48,108 nucleotides of DNA from an uncultured Myxococcales bacterium (lineage in GTDB: Bacteria; Myxococcota_A; UBA9042), in the NCBI GenBank assembly GCA_903896545.1, contig CAITYF010000075.1:1-48108 (forward strand), written 5' to 3'. Position numbers and translations under genes: made by a program. The notes under the pieces were generated by a model. That model had not been told where the DNA came from and ran no database searches. It saw only the letters and a list, made by a program, of their open reading frames with translations. Shown piece by piece: positions 32,944-43,800 of the stretch; the stretch's first letter is position 1; every line of letters starts with the position of its first letter.

Positions 32944-34806
32944 TCATAAGCACATCCAGCCGTCGCGCGTGAAGTGGAGGCACCAGTCGTTGAGCCACGC
33001 GGGGTCAAACTGCGCGCGCGGAACGAGCCAAACGTCGCGGCGCATGTCCAAAGGCGGCGAGCCAGCGCGCCAGATCGAGGTCTTCACGCCGCTTTCCTGC
33101 AGCACGTCCAGCGTGTGCCAGGAAAAAAGTACGGTCTGCACGGCTGGATCGTTGGGCTTGCGGCACAGATCGGAAAAAGCGCCTTGCGGCCGCACCGCGC
33201 GCAGCAGGAAGTGATCGCCATGGTCGCGCGGAATGGGCAAGAAACCCAGCGTCTCGTTAGGATCGCGCGGCGCGAGCAGAAGCTCGGCTTGCGCCAACGT
33301 ACGGTCGTTCGCGCGGTAGGGAGCGTGTTGGCCCTGGGTTTCGCCCGGATCGGCGTAGAATTCTGCGACGTACGGTTCGTTCCAGGCGAACCAGGAGAAC
33401 GCCAACGCCAAAAAGCGCGTGCGTGGCGTCAAACGCGGGTGACGCAGCAGCGCGTAGGCCCACGCCGTGAACAGAAACGGGAAGAAAAAGGCACCGTAGC
33501 GCGCATGGTTCGTCGCGTAGTCCCAGTGGAAACCTCGGCGTCGATTGGGGAAGAGGATGCCGAATTTGGCTTGGTTGGCGTGCACGTAGATGACGAGGCC
33601 CCCGAGAAAGTAGACGGCAAGCGCGGTCGCCTCGGACATCTGGCCGCGCAGGGTGGCGAACAAAGTGCGCATTTCAGCCGCGCCGCCGACGGACCGCCAG
33701 GTCACAACGAGCACAACGGCGACCGGCAAGAGCACCATCACGTAATCGATCACCTGCCCCGGATTCTTCAGGTCCGACGGATCGACGTAGCGGCCGGGGT
33801 CACGCCCCAGAATCAGCCACAGCGCGGCGCCGAGCGCGAGGACCACGGCGATGCGTTCAAGAAGCGGAGCGGCGAGGTGGCGCAGGACCAACAGCGCGTG
33901 AACGTAAACGATGCCCCAACAGACGGACGAGGCGTCAAAGTTGAACGACTGCAGGAACAGCGCACATGCCGCGATCAGCGCGACTGCAGCCGCGCGCACG
34001 TGGGAGGAAGCCGGACTGCGGCGCAGGGCCTCGATCAGGTTGAACGCGAGAAGGAAGAGCGTCGAGCCCGCGAGTTCGTAAGCCAGCGTGTGCGAGAGCA
34101 CCAAGGGGCCGAGCCAACTGACCGCGAGGAGCGCGGCGAACAGCACCAGGTGTTTGCCCAAGCGCTCGACGGCCAGCGCGGCGAGCGTTGTGCGCAAAAG
34201 TACGAGCACGTTGGCAAGGTACAGCACCCAAAACCACGCGTTGATGCGGAAGCGCGCAAGGCGATCGGCGGAGACGCCGCTGACGAAGAAGTCACCGACG
34301 CGATAGAGAAAGTCGTAGCTGCAGAAGTCGGGCTTGGTGTTGAGCCAAGCGGGCGCCGTGCTGCCGAGGAACTTGTCAACGGTGAAGAGGTCGTCGAAGT
34401 CAGGCGCGGAGAGGTGAATCGGCAATGCAGATTGGGCGAACAGCAGCGCGATGCCGCCCAACAGCAGGACGGCGCGGGCGCGGGACGACGGAAAGGCATG
34501 CAGCACGAGGAGCCCGGTGAAAGCGCCCGCCACGAGCACGAGCGCGAGCCCCAGGCCCGCTTGAATCGCCAGCGGTTGAGTGAACAGCATCGCGTGGGCA
34601 AAAAGCGGATTGCCAGCCATCCGCAGTTCAGTCGACCAAACGGTCAGCCCCACGCCGAGCGCAAGGAGCGCTGCCGTCGCGACGCGCAGAAGCGGAACGG
34701 AGAACGACGGAAGCCGCCGGAGCAGCGACTGCAGCGCAAACGCACTCGCCGCCGCCAAAAGCAGCAACGCGGTGAGGAACACTGGCCAGGAGAGCGGCAG
34801 CGGCAT
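32944..34806 (-). CDS. Polytopic membrane protein, possible GT-C-type glycosyltransferase
   Basis: 620 aa with about a dozen predicted transmembrane segments, the first at residues 8-27 and the last near 450-465, followed by a soluble C-terminal part of about 150 residues. An acidic motif APDFDDLF (about 130-137) lies in the first long extracytoplasmic loop, where GT-C enzymes carry their DxD or DD metal site. The C-terminal region has no motif I recognise. The GT-C assignment is a weak inference. It sits between a GT2 gene and a nucleotide-sugar dehydrogenase on the same strand and could be the acceptor-side transferase that uses the polyprenyl-linked sugar. The start at 34806 has only a weak CGAG Shine-Dalgarno. 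Confidence 0.7.
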   Translation of the reverse strand: MPLPLSWPVFLTALLLLAAASAFALQSLLRRLPSFSVPLLRVATAALLALGVGLTVWSTELRMAGNPLFAHAMLFTQPLAIQAGLGLALVLVAGAFTGLLVLHAFPSSRARAVLLLGGIALLFAQSALPIHLSAPDFDDLFTVDKFLGSTAPAWLNTKPDFCSYDFLYRVGDFFVSGVSADRLARFRINAWFWVLYLANVLVLLRTTLAALAVERLGKHLVLFAALLAVSWLGPLVLSHTLAYELAGSTLFLLAFNLIEALRRSPASSHVRAAAVALIAACALFLQSFNFDASSVCWGIVYVHALLVLRHLAAPLLERIAVVLALGAALWLILGRDPGRYVDPSDLKNPGQVIDYVMVLLPVAVVLVVTWRSVGGAAEMRTLFATLRGQMSEATALAVYFLGGLVIYVHANQAKFGILFPNRRRGFHWDYATNHARYGAFFFPFLFTAWAYALLRHPRLTPRTRFLALAFSWFAWNEPYVAEFYADPGETQGQHAPYRANDRTLAQAELLLAPRDPNETLGFLPIPRDHGDHFLLRAVRPQGAFSDLCRKPNDPAVQTVLFSWHTLDVLQESGVKTSIWRAGSPPLDMRRDVWLVPRAQFDPAWLNDWCLHFTRDGWMCL

Positions 34807-35021
34807 GACGACTCGATGGGCAAGGCCGCGAGGCGGCGGGCTCCGGATGGTAGCCGAACGCGAGGTGAGGACAAGCGCCGCGACGCCACGCGAAGTCTAA
34901 CGCCGCGGACGTTGGTGAAACGGGGGAGGTTGGCGATCAGTCAGGTGCGTTTTGAGCGTGGAGCGCGCGTACACCTACGGTCGCAGCCCGCGGATCAGCA
35001 ACGGCTGGTCTCCAACCGAGG

Positions 35022-36308
35022 TCAGAGCGCAGAAACCGCCGGCAGCGCGCCCTTGCGACCGATGCGAATCACCACGACGCCCGGTGCGTCGGGGATGTAG
35101 CCCCACGGGTCAATGACGACGGCACCCGTCGGCCACACGGTGCGCTGCCACACTTCGTGCCGCGTGCCGATGAAGAACACACGTGGTTGTGAAAGCGCCG
35201 CCGCGATAGCCAGATCCGTGCGCGCGAACGGATCGCACGTCTGCACGCGCACGCCGTAGTCGGCATCCAAAATGTGCGCCAGGAGCAACGCGGCGGAGCC
35301 CAATTCCAGGTTCGTCTCCGGCTTGTACGTCGTCCCCATCAGGCACACGTCCAAACCGCTCAACCGCTGCCATTTCTGCACGATGCGCGCGAGAAAGTGC
35401 GTCTGCTGTTCGCGCGCCGTCATCACCGTCTCAAACAGGTCAAAAGACAGATCCAAACGGCGTCCCAGCCAGCTCATCGCGATGTTGTCGCGCGGATGGC
35501 AACCGCCGCTGTCGCCCATGCCGCCGCGCATGTAGCGCGCGGAGATGATGCGGTCGGTCGCCTGCGCGAGCGTGTCCGTGACGACGTCGACGTCCGCGCC
35601 GGTCTTCTCGCAGATCTCCATCATCGTGTTCGCCCACACGATCTTCAGGCTGATGTAGGTGTTGTAGGACACCTTGATGAGCTCCGCGGACTCGATCGAG
35701 GTCCGCACGAGCGGCTTGTCGTGAATCTGCCGATAGAGCCGACCAACCGCGTCATCCTCTTCGTGGCGATCCGCGCCCAGGAGCACGAATTCCGGGTTCA
35801 GGAAGTCGTCGACCGTCGTCCCCATCGCAATGAAAAACGGGTTGTAGATGAGGCACACGTAGGTGCCCAACAACGGGCGAATGTGCCGACCGACCGTGCC
35901 CGGCAGCACCGTCGACACGACGACGAGCGTGATGTGCCGCTGTTGCTGGGCTGCCGCCGCCGCCACCGCGCGACACGCGGAGACAAGGTAGCCGTACTCG
36001 AAATCCTCGCGATCATCTGGAATCGGCGTGCGGCCTTCAAATTCGGGGCGATGCGGCGTTTGCACCGTGACAAAGACCACATCCGCTTGCGCAACGACGG
36101 TCGCTACGTCGGGCACCACGCGCAGTTGCGTGTGGGCCAGCAGCGCGTCGACGTGCCGCTCCAGGTACGGGATCCGCTTGTCGCGCACGTAGCCTGCAAC
36201 CGCTGGATCGACGTCGTAGCCGACAATCTGCAAGCCGCGCGACTCCATGGCGAGCGCGCAAGGCAAGCCAAGCTTGCCCAATCCGATGAAGCCTACCGTT
36301 TGCGTCAT
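35022..36308 (-). CDS. Nucleotide-sugar (UDP-glucose/GDP-mannose type) dehydrogenase
   Basis: 428 aa, close to UDP-glucose 6-dehydrogenase (about 390-440). It performs a two-step NAD-dependent oxidation of the sugar C6 alcohol to a carboxylate. GFIGLGKLGLP (7-17) is the Rossmann GxGxxG site. STVLPGTVG, YNPFFIAMGTT and the ELIKVSYNTYISLKI block (active-site Lys/Asn) follow. The catalytic Cys270 is in SGGCHPRDN, matching the usual GGxCxPKD. The ATG at 36308 follows GAGAGG; a TTG two codons upstream is possible. The exact substrate (UDP-Glc, UDP-GlcNAc, UDP-ManNAc or GDP-Man) cannot be told. It leads the minus-strand sugar gene group and probably supplies a uronic acid for a surface polysaccharide. 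Confidence 0.9.
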   Translation of the reverse strand: MTQTVGFIGLGKLGLPCALAMESRGLQIVGYDVDPAVAGYVRDKRIPYLERHVDALLAHTQLRVVPDVATVVAQADVVFVTVQTPHRPEFEGRTPIPDDREDFEYGYLVSACRAVAAAAAQQQRHITLVVVSTVLPGTVGRHIRPLLGTYVCLIYNPFFIAMGTTVDDFLNPEFVLLGADRHEEDDAVGRLYRQIHDKPLVRTSIESAELIKVSYNTYISLKIVWANTMMEICEKTGADVDVVTDTLAQATDRIISARYMRGGMGDSGGCHPRDNIAMSWLGRRLDLSFDLFETVMTAREQQTHFLARIVQKWQRLSGLDVCLMGTTYKPETNLELGSAALLLAHILDADYGVRVQTCDPFARTDLAIAAALSQPRVFFIGTRHEVWQRTVWPTGAVVIDPWGYIPDAPGVVVIRIGRKGALPAVSAL

Positions 36309-36553
36309 GGTCAACCTCTCGGCCGGTGCGAAGTGCAGTGAGGGAGGGAAATCCCGCCGCGCCGAGGGGGTAACGGCGGCTGGCTCGACGGCCTCAGCAG
36401 GACGGGCAACGTTGGCCCGTCGCGGCGGAAGTCTACCGGCTCCCTTGAAGGGTGTCTATCGAACGGTGACGCGTTGGGTGCCCCGATGTGGTGGGGAAAT
36501 GACGTGCGAGCCGCCGCGAATAGAACGCGCTGTTCAAACGTTCTACCTGTGCG

Positions 36554-37225
36554 ATGCGGTGTCATCGCCCGGCGACGGTCGTGAAAACCCTGCGTGTCTT
36601 CCTGCTCTGCGTCCTTGTCCTCGGCGTTTCCACGTCTGCGCAAGCGCGCGGACGCGGCGGCGGCGGCGGCGGTGGCCACAGCGGCGGTCACAGCGGTCAC
36701 TCTGGTGGCGGTCACTTTGGCGGCGGGCACGGCGGAGGCAGTTGGCACGGCGGCGCGCGCGGTTCGTATCGCCCATTCCGCGGCGGTCACTTTGGTTGGG
36801 CTCCGTGGTCCGGCTCCCACGGCGTCTGGTTGCGTCCCGGCTACATTTGGCCATACGGCGTGCCGTGGTTCATTTACCCTGCGATTGTGCCCGGCTACAG
36901 CGGACCTGTGCCTGAGGCGGTGCCCATCCAGCCACCGGCGGACTCGGTCGTTTTGCACGCGGGCGAGATCACCGGCATGAACGTTGGACAGCGCTTCTTG
37001 TGGCACTGCGACGACTCGAACGCGCTGGTGCCGACGCTGGAAAGCGCGGGGGAAAACAATCTGGCGCTGGTCCTGCGCGGCAACGCACCCGGCGAATGCA
37101 ACTGTTCGGTGAGCGACGGTGAAAGCCCGCCGCTGGTGGTTCACGTCGTGGTTCTGCCTGCGGTGCCGACGCCGACGTCGGAGCCGCCCTTGCCGCCGGA
37201 TCCGACGCCTCCGCCGGACGAGTAG
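36554..37225 (+). CDS. Gly/His-rich secreted protein
   Basis: 223 aa. A signal peptide (KTLRVFLLCVLVLGVSTSAQA) is followed by a run of Gly and His (about residues 33-80, with GGHSGHSGG and HFGGGHGGG units). An aromatic, proline-rich segment comes next (WLRPGYIWPYGVPWF), then a compact domain (about 130-200) and a Pro-rich end. The many histidines suggest metal binding, but this is not established. The ATG at 36554 has no good Shine-Dalgarno; a GTG at 36581 gives a more typical signal peptide start and is an equally good choice. It is divergent from the nucleotide-sugar dehydrogenase. A long antisense frame overlaps it but is judged a shadow. Confidence 0.72.
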   Translation: MRCHRPATVVKTLRVFLLCVLVLGVSTSAQARGRGGGGGGGHSGGHSGHSGGGHFGGGHGGGSWHGGARGSYRPFRGGHFGWAPWSGSHGVWLRPGYIWPYGVPWFIYPAIVPGYSGPVPEAVPIQPPADSVVLHAGEITGMNVGQRFLWHCDDSNALVPTLESAGENNLALVLRGNAPGECNCSVSDGESPPLVVHVVVLPAVPTPTSEPPLPPDPTPPPDE

Positions 37226-37410
37226 CGACAGCATCGCCGCGCTCACGCCGAACAAAATCAGTTTCATCTCCTGAGGCTACACCGCCCACTCCCTCTTCTC
37301 TGGATTCCACGTTCTGAGCCGAACGCCGTTCCCTCAACACAGACCGGGTGTTGGCGGCGCAGCCCTTCCCACCGCTTGCGGTTGCCCACTCAACCCGATA
37401 CCGTCGCGAC

Positions 37411-40400
37411 ATGGCGCTCCATCTGCACCGATCCAACGCGGTAGAATCGCTCGTTGCTGAGCTGGCGCAGCAGTTGCACGCGCACTGGCCGCGCGATCCG
37501 TTTGAGCCCGTTGGCATCGTCGTGGGGAGCCGCGGCATGGAACGCTGGCTCCGCCATCAGCTGGCTACACACCACGGCATCGCCGCGCGGCTGGACTTCC
37601 CCTTTCCGCGTCAGGCTTTTGACGGCGCGACCGCGCTTCTGGCCGACGCGACCACGCGCGCGGACTTTTGGAACCACCGTGAAGTCCAGCAGACGCGCTG
37701 GCAAGTGGACACGCTGGCGTTTTCTCTCGTGCCACACTTGCGACATTTCTTGTCGCATGCCGATTTCAAGGCCGTGCAGGCGTACCTGGGGAAAGACGTT
37801 GATGGCCCCGTTTCGCCGCGCGAACTGACCTTTGCCCGTCAAGTCGCGGAGGCCCTGGATCGCTTGATGCACGAACGCGGTGCCGACGCCGTAAGCTGGC
37901 AGACCACGCCGGAGCAAGCGCCGCCCACACATCGGTGGCTTGCTCACTTGTTGCACGCACTGGGTGATCCGGAGGCACCTAGCCCCGCGGAGCAATTGCA
38001 GAAATTGCTGAAGGAAACCGTCACATCCAAGCCGCACCGCCTCCACGTCTTCGGCTTGTCCACGATGGGTCCCGGCGACGTCCAACGGCTGGGTAGCATT
38101 GGCAAAGGCTTGAATGTGCACGTCTACGTGCTCGCGCCGTCGCCCGTATGGTGGGCCCATGTGAACACGCGTGGCGATCTCAGGCGGAAACTGCGCCAAC
38201 AAGAGACGGACGCGGCGCGACGGGAAGTGGAGCGCGATTTGGCCTCGCAAAACCCGGTGCTGGCTGCGCTTGGTGGGCCGAGTCGCGACCTCCAAGTGCA
38301 GTTGGAAGAGCTGGACTACCACGAGGACGAACGCGTGCCGCCGCTGGGGATCGCCGCGCCGGGGCTGCTCGGACAGCTGCAGACGTGGGTGGGGCAAGCC
38401 GAGGCGTTGCCGCGAGACGCACAGTGGGAACTGGCGAACGGCGATCGGTCGTTTGTGGCGCACGCGACCTACGGACCGACGCGGCAAGTGGAAGCGCTAC
38501 GCGACGAGCTGCTGCGGCTTTTTGCCGCGGATCCGACGCTTGAACCGCGGCACGTGCTTGTGATGACGCCGGACATCGAGACGTACGCGCCGCTGGTCGC
38601 GGCCGTTTTTGCCCGCAGCGGGCTGACCTCGTTGACGAGCAAGTCGACGCGGCTGCCGACGATTCCGACTGCTATCGCGGATCTCGGACTCCGCAGCACC
38701 AATCCACTGGCGGAGGTGCTGCTGCAAGTGCTGACGCTCGCGGGCGAACGCGTCACGGCGGCGGCGCTGCTGGAACTGCTGACGCTGCAGCCGGTGCGCG
38801 AGCGTTTGGAGCTTGCCCCGGAAGATCTGACTGACTTACGAGACCTCATCGCCGATTCCGGCATGCGCTGGGCCTTTGACGCGGCGGATCGGCATCGCCA
38901 CGCGGACCAGCCGGAACTGGATCAGAACACGATTCGTTTTGGTCTGGAGCGGCTGGCGCTTGGGGTCCTGCTGCCCGACGAAGCCGCGACGCTCGACGTG
39001 ATTCCTGGCTTGCCGATGCCGATTACGCCCGAACCTGTGGCGAGCACGGAGCGGGTCGCCCGCGTCGGCAAGCTCATCGGTTTTGCGCGACAAGTCCAAG
39101 CCTTCTGCGAAAGTCTGCGGACACCACGCACGGCGGACGTCTGGGCGAACGACCTGAACCAGGTGCTGGACGTGCTCACCGAGACCGCGCCGACGCAGGC
39201 GTGGCTGCGCGCGAGCGTCATCGACGTTGTACAACTGCTTGAGAAAGGCGCAGAACCGCTTGGCCTGCCGTTGGAGCGAACGGCGCTATTGCGTTGGCTG
39301 CAAGGTCGGTTTGAGCTGCCGCAAAAAGGCGACCGCGCCGTTGCGAGTGCTGTGACTGTCTGCGCGCTCGAACCGATGCGTTCAGTGCCGTTTCGCGTCG
39401 TTGCGCTGCTTGGCATGGACGACGGCAAGTTCCCGCGCGGCAGCCAGGTGCCCGGCTGGGATCCGTTCGCGGACGGGCGGCGCACCGGCGAGCGCGACCG
39501 CCGTGAAATCGATCGACACTTGCTGCTCGAAGCGCTGCTGTCGGCGCGCACGCACTTTTGGCTGTTCTGGTCGGGACGCGACGTTGGCACGGGCAAACCG
39601 CTGCCCGCCGCGGTGCCGGTTGAAGAGCTTCTGGAAACGCTCGGCCGCCTGACCGGGCTGCCACGTGAGCGTCTTGTGCGCAGCCACCCGCTGCAGCCGT
39701 GGAGCCCGCAAGAGTTCGCGGCAGACGATCCGCAAACGTTCGATCATGGACTGCTGTTGGCGGCGCGCTCGCTGGACGCGCTGCGACGCGGGAGTCTGGA
39801 GGCGCAGGATTCGGGGCTGCTGGCGCTCCAGGATGCCGTTCTGGCGCCCGAACGCGAGCAACAATCGCGCCTGAGCGTTGCGCACTTGGCCGACGGTTTG
39901 CTGACGCCACAAAAGCTGTTGCTGAAGACCCGAATGCAGCTCTCGCTGAGCGAAGAGACGACGACGTTGGAGACGCGCGAGCCGCTGGAGTTGGGTTCGC
40001 TGGGCGGCTGGGCTGAACGCGATCGGCTGCTGAACGCGCTCCTGGCGCCCGGAGGGGAGACGCCGGATCTGCTCCAGCGCGCGGTGGCCCACGCTGCGGG
40101 GCGCGGGGCGCTGCCTCTGGAAGCCGGCGGCGGAACCCTTCTCGCAGGAGAACTCGCTGCAGCACGGCGGACTGCCCAGCGCGTGGCGCACCTCGCCTGG
40201 CCCGCGTGCCCGGCACCGGACGTTGCGTTGCGCTTGGACGACGGCACGGAGCTGTACGGGAACGTTCCAGCCGCCTACGAGCGCGAAGGACAGCGCCTGC
40301 TGCACTGGGCCACAGCGAGCAAGCAGCCCAACGCCAAAGCGCAACTGACCGCTTGGCTGACGCTTCTGGTGGCGCGGGCGTCCGGCGAACCGGTGGCTGC

Positions 40401-40836
40401 CGCGCGGGTTGCGGGTTCTGCTGAAAAGAACAGCGACGCCGAAACGTGGTTTGTGCCACCAACTGCGGAAGAAGCGCACGCGCTGCTCGTCGACCTCGTG
40501 ACGATTTGGCGCGCCGCCCGTAACGCGCCGTTACCGCTCTTTGCGCGAACCTCGCCCGCTGCAGCCGCCAAGCTGGCTGCGGATCCTGAAGCACCGCTGC
40601 AGGCCGTTCTCGCAACCGCCTGGACAGGTGGAGAATACGCAAGCGGCGATGCAGACGAGCCCGCCGTCGTGCGGCTCTTTGGCGCCGAACCACCACGCGA
40701 TCTCGCTCTAGCCGATGGCCCGTGGAGCCTGCGTGATCTGGCTACGCGCGTTTGGGTTCCCGTGATTCGCGGAACGGTCTCACCCAGCGCCCCGGAAATC
40801 GCCGGTTGGGTCGACCGCGAACAGGAGGCGAAGTGA
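37411..40836 (+). CDS. recC: Exodeoxyribonuclease V subunit gamma (RecC)
   Basis: 1141 aa, near E. coli RecC (1122). The N-terminus ALHLHRSNAVESLVAELAQQL and PVGIVVGSRGMERWLRHQLA are characteristic of RecC. The internal GLSTMGPGDVQRLGSIG and CALEPMRSVPFRVVALLGMDDGKFPR blocks (helicase-like and nuclease-like remnants) are present. RecC holds the complex together and recognises the Chi sequence. The frame is open 21 codons upstream, but the ATG at 37411 starts at the family N-terminus. The stop overlaps the recB GTG start by 4 bp. Confidence 0.95.
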   Translation: MALHLHRSNAVESLVAELAQQLHAHWPRDPFEPVGIVVGSRGMERWLRHQLATHHGIAARLDFPFPRQAFDGATALLADATTRADFWNHREVQQTRWQVDTLAFSLVPHLRHFLSHADFKAVQAYLGKDVDGPVSPRELTFARQVAEALDRLMHERGADAVSWQTTPEQAPPTHRWLAHLLHALGDPEAPSPAEQLQKLLKETVTSKPHRLHVFGLSTMGPGDVQRLGSIGKGLNVHVYVLAPSPVWWAHVNTRGDLRRKLRQQETDAARREVERDLASQNPVLAALGGPSRDLQVQLEELDYHEDERVPPLGIAAPGLLGQLQTWVGQAEALPRDAQWELANGDRSFVAHATYGPTRQVEALRDELLRLFAADPTLEPRHVLVMTPDIETYAPLVAAVFARSGLTSLTSKSTRLPTIPTAIADLGLRSTNPLAEVLLQVLTLAGERVTAAALLELLTLQPVRERLELAPEDLTDLRDLIADSGMRWAFDAADRHRHADQPELDQNTIRFGLERLALGVLLPDEAATLDVIPGLPMPITPEPVASTERVARVGKLIGFARQVQAFCESLRTPRTADVWANDLNQVLDVLTETAPTQAWLRASVIDVVQLLEKGAEPLGLPLERTALLRWLQGRFELPQKGDRAVASAVTVCALEPMRSVPFRVVALLGMDDGKFPRGSQVPGWDPFADGRRTGERDRREIDRHLLLEALLSARTHFWLFWSGRDVGTGKPLPAAVPVEELLETLGRLTGLPRERLVRSHPLQPWSPQEFAADDPQTFDHGLLLAARSLDALRRGSLEAQDSGLLALQDAVLAPEREQQSRLSVAHLADGLLTPQKLLLKTRMQLSLSEETTTLETREPLELGSLGGWAERDRLLNALLAPGGETPDLLQRAVAHAAGRGALPLEAGGGTLLAGELAAARRTAQRVAHLAWPACPAPDVALRLDDGTELYGNVPAAYEREGQRLLHWATASKQPNAKAQLTAWLTLLVARASGEPVAAARVAGSAEKNSDAETWFVPPTAEEAHALLVDLVTIWRAARNAPLPLFARTSPAAAAKLAADPEAPLQAVLATAWTGGEYASGDADEPAVVRLFGAEPPRDLALADGPWSLRDLATRVWVPVIRGTVSPSAPEIAGWVDREQEAK

Positions 40837-43800
40837 GCACAACGCCACCGACGTGGACCGGTCAGGAGCCGCTCCCGGACAACAAGACGCTGCTCCTGGA
40901 GGCGAGCGCTGGAACTGGAAAGACCTGGCAAATCGCTCACTTGGTGACGCGCCTTGTCGCGGAGAAGAATACGCCCATCGAGCGACTGCTGGTCATCACG
41001 TTTACCAACGATGCGGCGGCTGAACTCCGCGACCGTGTGCGGGCCCGGCTGTTGCTTGCGCGCGACACGCTGGCGGACGACGCGCCTGAAGCCGACGACG
41101 TGCTGCTGCGCCACTGGCAATCGCACCCGGACAAGGCGACCTTTCGCCTGCGCTTGACCGCCGCGTATTCGTCGTTCGACTTGGCACCCATTTCGACCAT
41201 TCACGGCTTTTCTCAGCGCATGCTGACGCAATTGGCGTTTGAGTCGGGGCAGGAGGCCGGACTGACGCTGCTGGGAGATGTGCAGCCGATTCTGGACGAG
41301 TGGGTGGCCGATGAATTGGCCCGCCTGTACGCGGCGACGACCATGGACGAGGTCGCGCTCGCCGCCGATCTGGGGTGGACGCGCAAAGAATTGAACGTGC
41401 TCGCGAAAGCTGTGAAGGGCGCGGTGACGCCTGTGCTTTTGCCCGCGCCGACGCCGCCGATGACGATTGTCGACGCCATCCGGACCTGGGAGGCGACACG
41501 CGTTGCGTTTGCGCGGTGGCTCGACGGCCAGGAAGCGACCGACGCGGTGGCCGCACTTGAGGCAGAAATCAGCGGCAAGTCCGGCCGAATCAACACGTCG
41601 CTCATCAACGCAACGTACATCAGTGGCCACTGGCCAAATCTGCGCGCGTGGGTCGCGGAAGGCGCGCCGCGACGGAATCGGGCGAACAGCAAGCCGTTGG
41701 TCTGGACTACGGCGTTCACCATGCAGCGCTTGAATGCCGCGTGGCGAGGGACGGAATCGGTGGAATCGTGGGCGGCGACGCCGCTCTTCACCGCGTACAC
41801 GCGCTTCATCGAGGCGCAGGATCGGCTCTGGGCATTGCCGCGCTCTTCCGCGGCGCAAGCGGCGCGCGCGTTTCTCGACGCAGAAGTGCTGAGGCGCGGC
41901 ATGTTGACCTACGACGCCATGCTTTCGCGTCTGGCGGATCGGATCGCCGCGGAAGGTCCACACGGCGCGCTCGCCACTGCAATTGGCAAGCGCTACGACG
42001 CCGCGCTCGTGGACGAATTTCAAGATACCGACGGTGCCCAGTGGAGCGTGCTGCGCGACGCATTTCAAGCTGCCCAGAAGCCGCTGCTGCTCATTGGTGA
42101 CCCGAAGCAGGCGATCTACGGCTTTCGCGGTGCCAACGTGTACGTCTACATGGAAGCGATTGCGTCCGGCGGCGCGTCGACCCAGCGCGCGACGATGCGA
42201 CAAAACTGGCGTTCGGATGCAGGTTACGTCGCGGCAATGAATCACCTGTGGCGTGAGGGGTCGGACGCATTTGCGCTTCGCACGGCCGATTCCACGGAAC
42301 CGCCAGGATTTGACTACGTGGCGGTGACCGCAGCCAAGTCGGCCGCGGGCATGCGTGTGCGCGTTCGCGCGGATTCCGCGGCCCCAGCGCGGACACCGTT
42401 GGAAATCCGCTGGTTTGACGCGGCGGCTCAGGCGGGCAAGACCGCCGCAAAACTTTCATCGCGCGATGTGGCGGAAGACCTCGCGGCGCAACTGTGCGCG
42501 CGTGAAGTGTGTCGTCTGCTGGAAACGACTGAGTTGGAAGGCGACAAAGGTGTGGCTCGGCCGCTGCGCGCTGGCGACATTGCAGTGTTGGTGCGAACGG
42601 GCTGGCAGGCCGTCGACATCCAGCGGGCGCTCGTGCGCGTCGGTGTAGCGTCGGTTGCGGCGGGACGCCAGAGCGTCTTTTCGAGCCCCGCCGTGCAGTG
42701 GTTGCTGGCCTGGCTCGATGCGGTGGCTGCGCCGGGTCGGGACGGTCAAGCGCGCACGCTGGCGACGACCCCGCTGATCGGTTGGACTCTGCGGGAATTG
42801 GACGACGCGCTACAGGCGGCGGACGCGCAGAAACAACAGGAGCAAGTGCCGCCCAACACACGCAATTGGAATACGTGGATGGCGGAGATCACCGAGTGGG
42901 CGACGCGGTGGCCACGGCTGGGATTCGTGCGGGTGTGGGAGAGTGCGTTGGACCACACGCAGGCGATGGAACGACTGCTAAGCGGCACGGACGGCGAGCG
43001 CGTGGCGACGGACCTGCGCCACTTGACCGAGTTGTGCCACGCCGAAGAACGGCGGACGCGGCTGAGTCCCAGCGGCCTGGCGGCGTGGCTGCGCGTGCAG
43101 GTGCAGGAGATCGGCGGGAGTTCGGGCGACGAGCAGGCAGTGCGGCTGGAAAGCGACGCGGCAGCGGTGCAAATCGTGACGATGCACTCGAGCAAAGGTC
43201 TGGAATACCCGGTGGTGCTTCTGCCGTTCATTTGGGCGGAGAGCGGCGGATCGGCGCGCGGCAACGGGCCGGTGAAATTCCACGCCGATGGTGGCGACGT
43301 CTGCCTCGAGTTCGCGCCGAACTACAGCGCGGCGCGGCAGACGGCGGAAACGCTGCAAGAAGGCGAAGCGACGCAGGAGCAGCGGCGTCTGCTCTACGTG
43401 GCGCTGACGCGGGCACGGCACCACACCGTGGCCTGGTTCTCCCCCGCCGGCCAAGCAGGCGGTGAACCCGACAGCTGCGCATTTGGCGCTCTGGCCCTGC
43501 GTCCACAGCCGGGCTACCCGAACGGGGAACTGCCCAAGTTGAAGAATGCGACAGCCAAGAGTCCGCCCGACGACTATGCGCACGCGGCCTTGGCATGGCA
43601 GGAACGCTTGACGCAACTGGCCACGACGTCGCAGGACACGATCGCATGGCGCGTGGAGGCGCCTTTGCCAGACGTTCCGCAGCGCGTGCAACTGCCCGTG
43701 CAGCCGGAGACGCCGCTGACGGCGCTGCAATGGCCGCAGGGACGACGCTTGGCCACGACGTGGCTGGTGACAAGCTATTCAGCGCTGACCAGCGGGCGAA

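Noticed and set aside
32974..35100. A 708-codon plus-strand open frame opposite the polytopic membrane protein
   Set aside because: It is antisense to a hydrophobic protein with clear transmembrane segments. The translation is charged and repetitive (R/E/Q/H), has no domain, and is typical of a GC-rich shadow frame.
36311..37267. Minus-strand frame beginning MKLILFGVSAAMLSLL, resembling a signal peptide
   Set aside because: The continuation is Arg/Ala-rich and antisense to the Gly/His-rich gene, which has a convincing signal peptide. The AGGAG lies directly against the ATG, an unusable spacing.
40275..42245. A 656-codon minus-strand frame across the recC/recB junction
   Set aside because: Both plus-strand genes are clearly identified here; the antisense frame is composition-driven.
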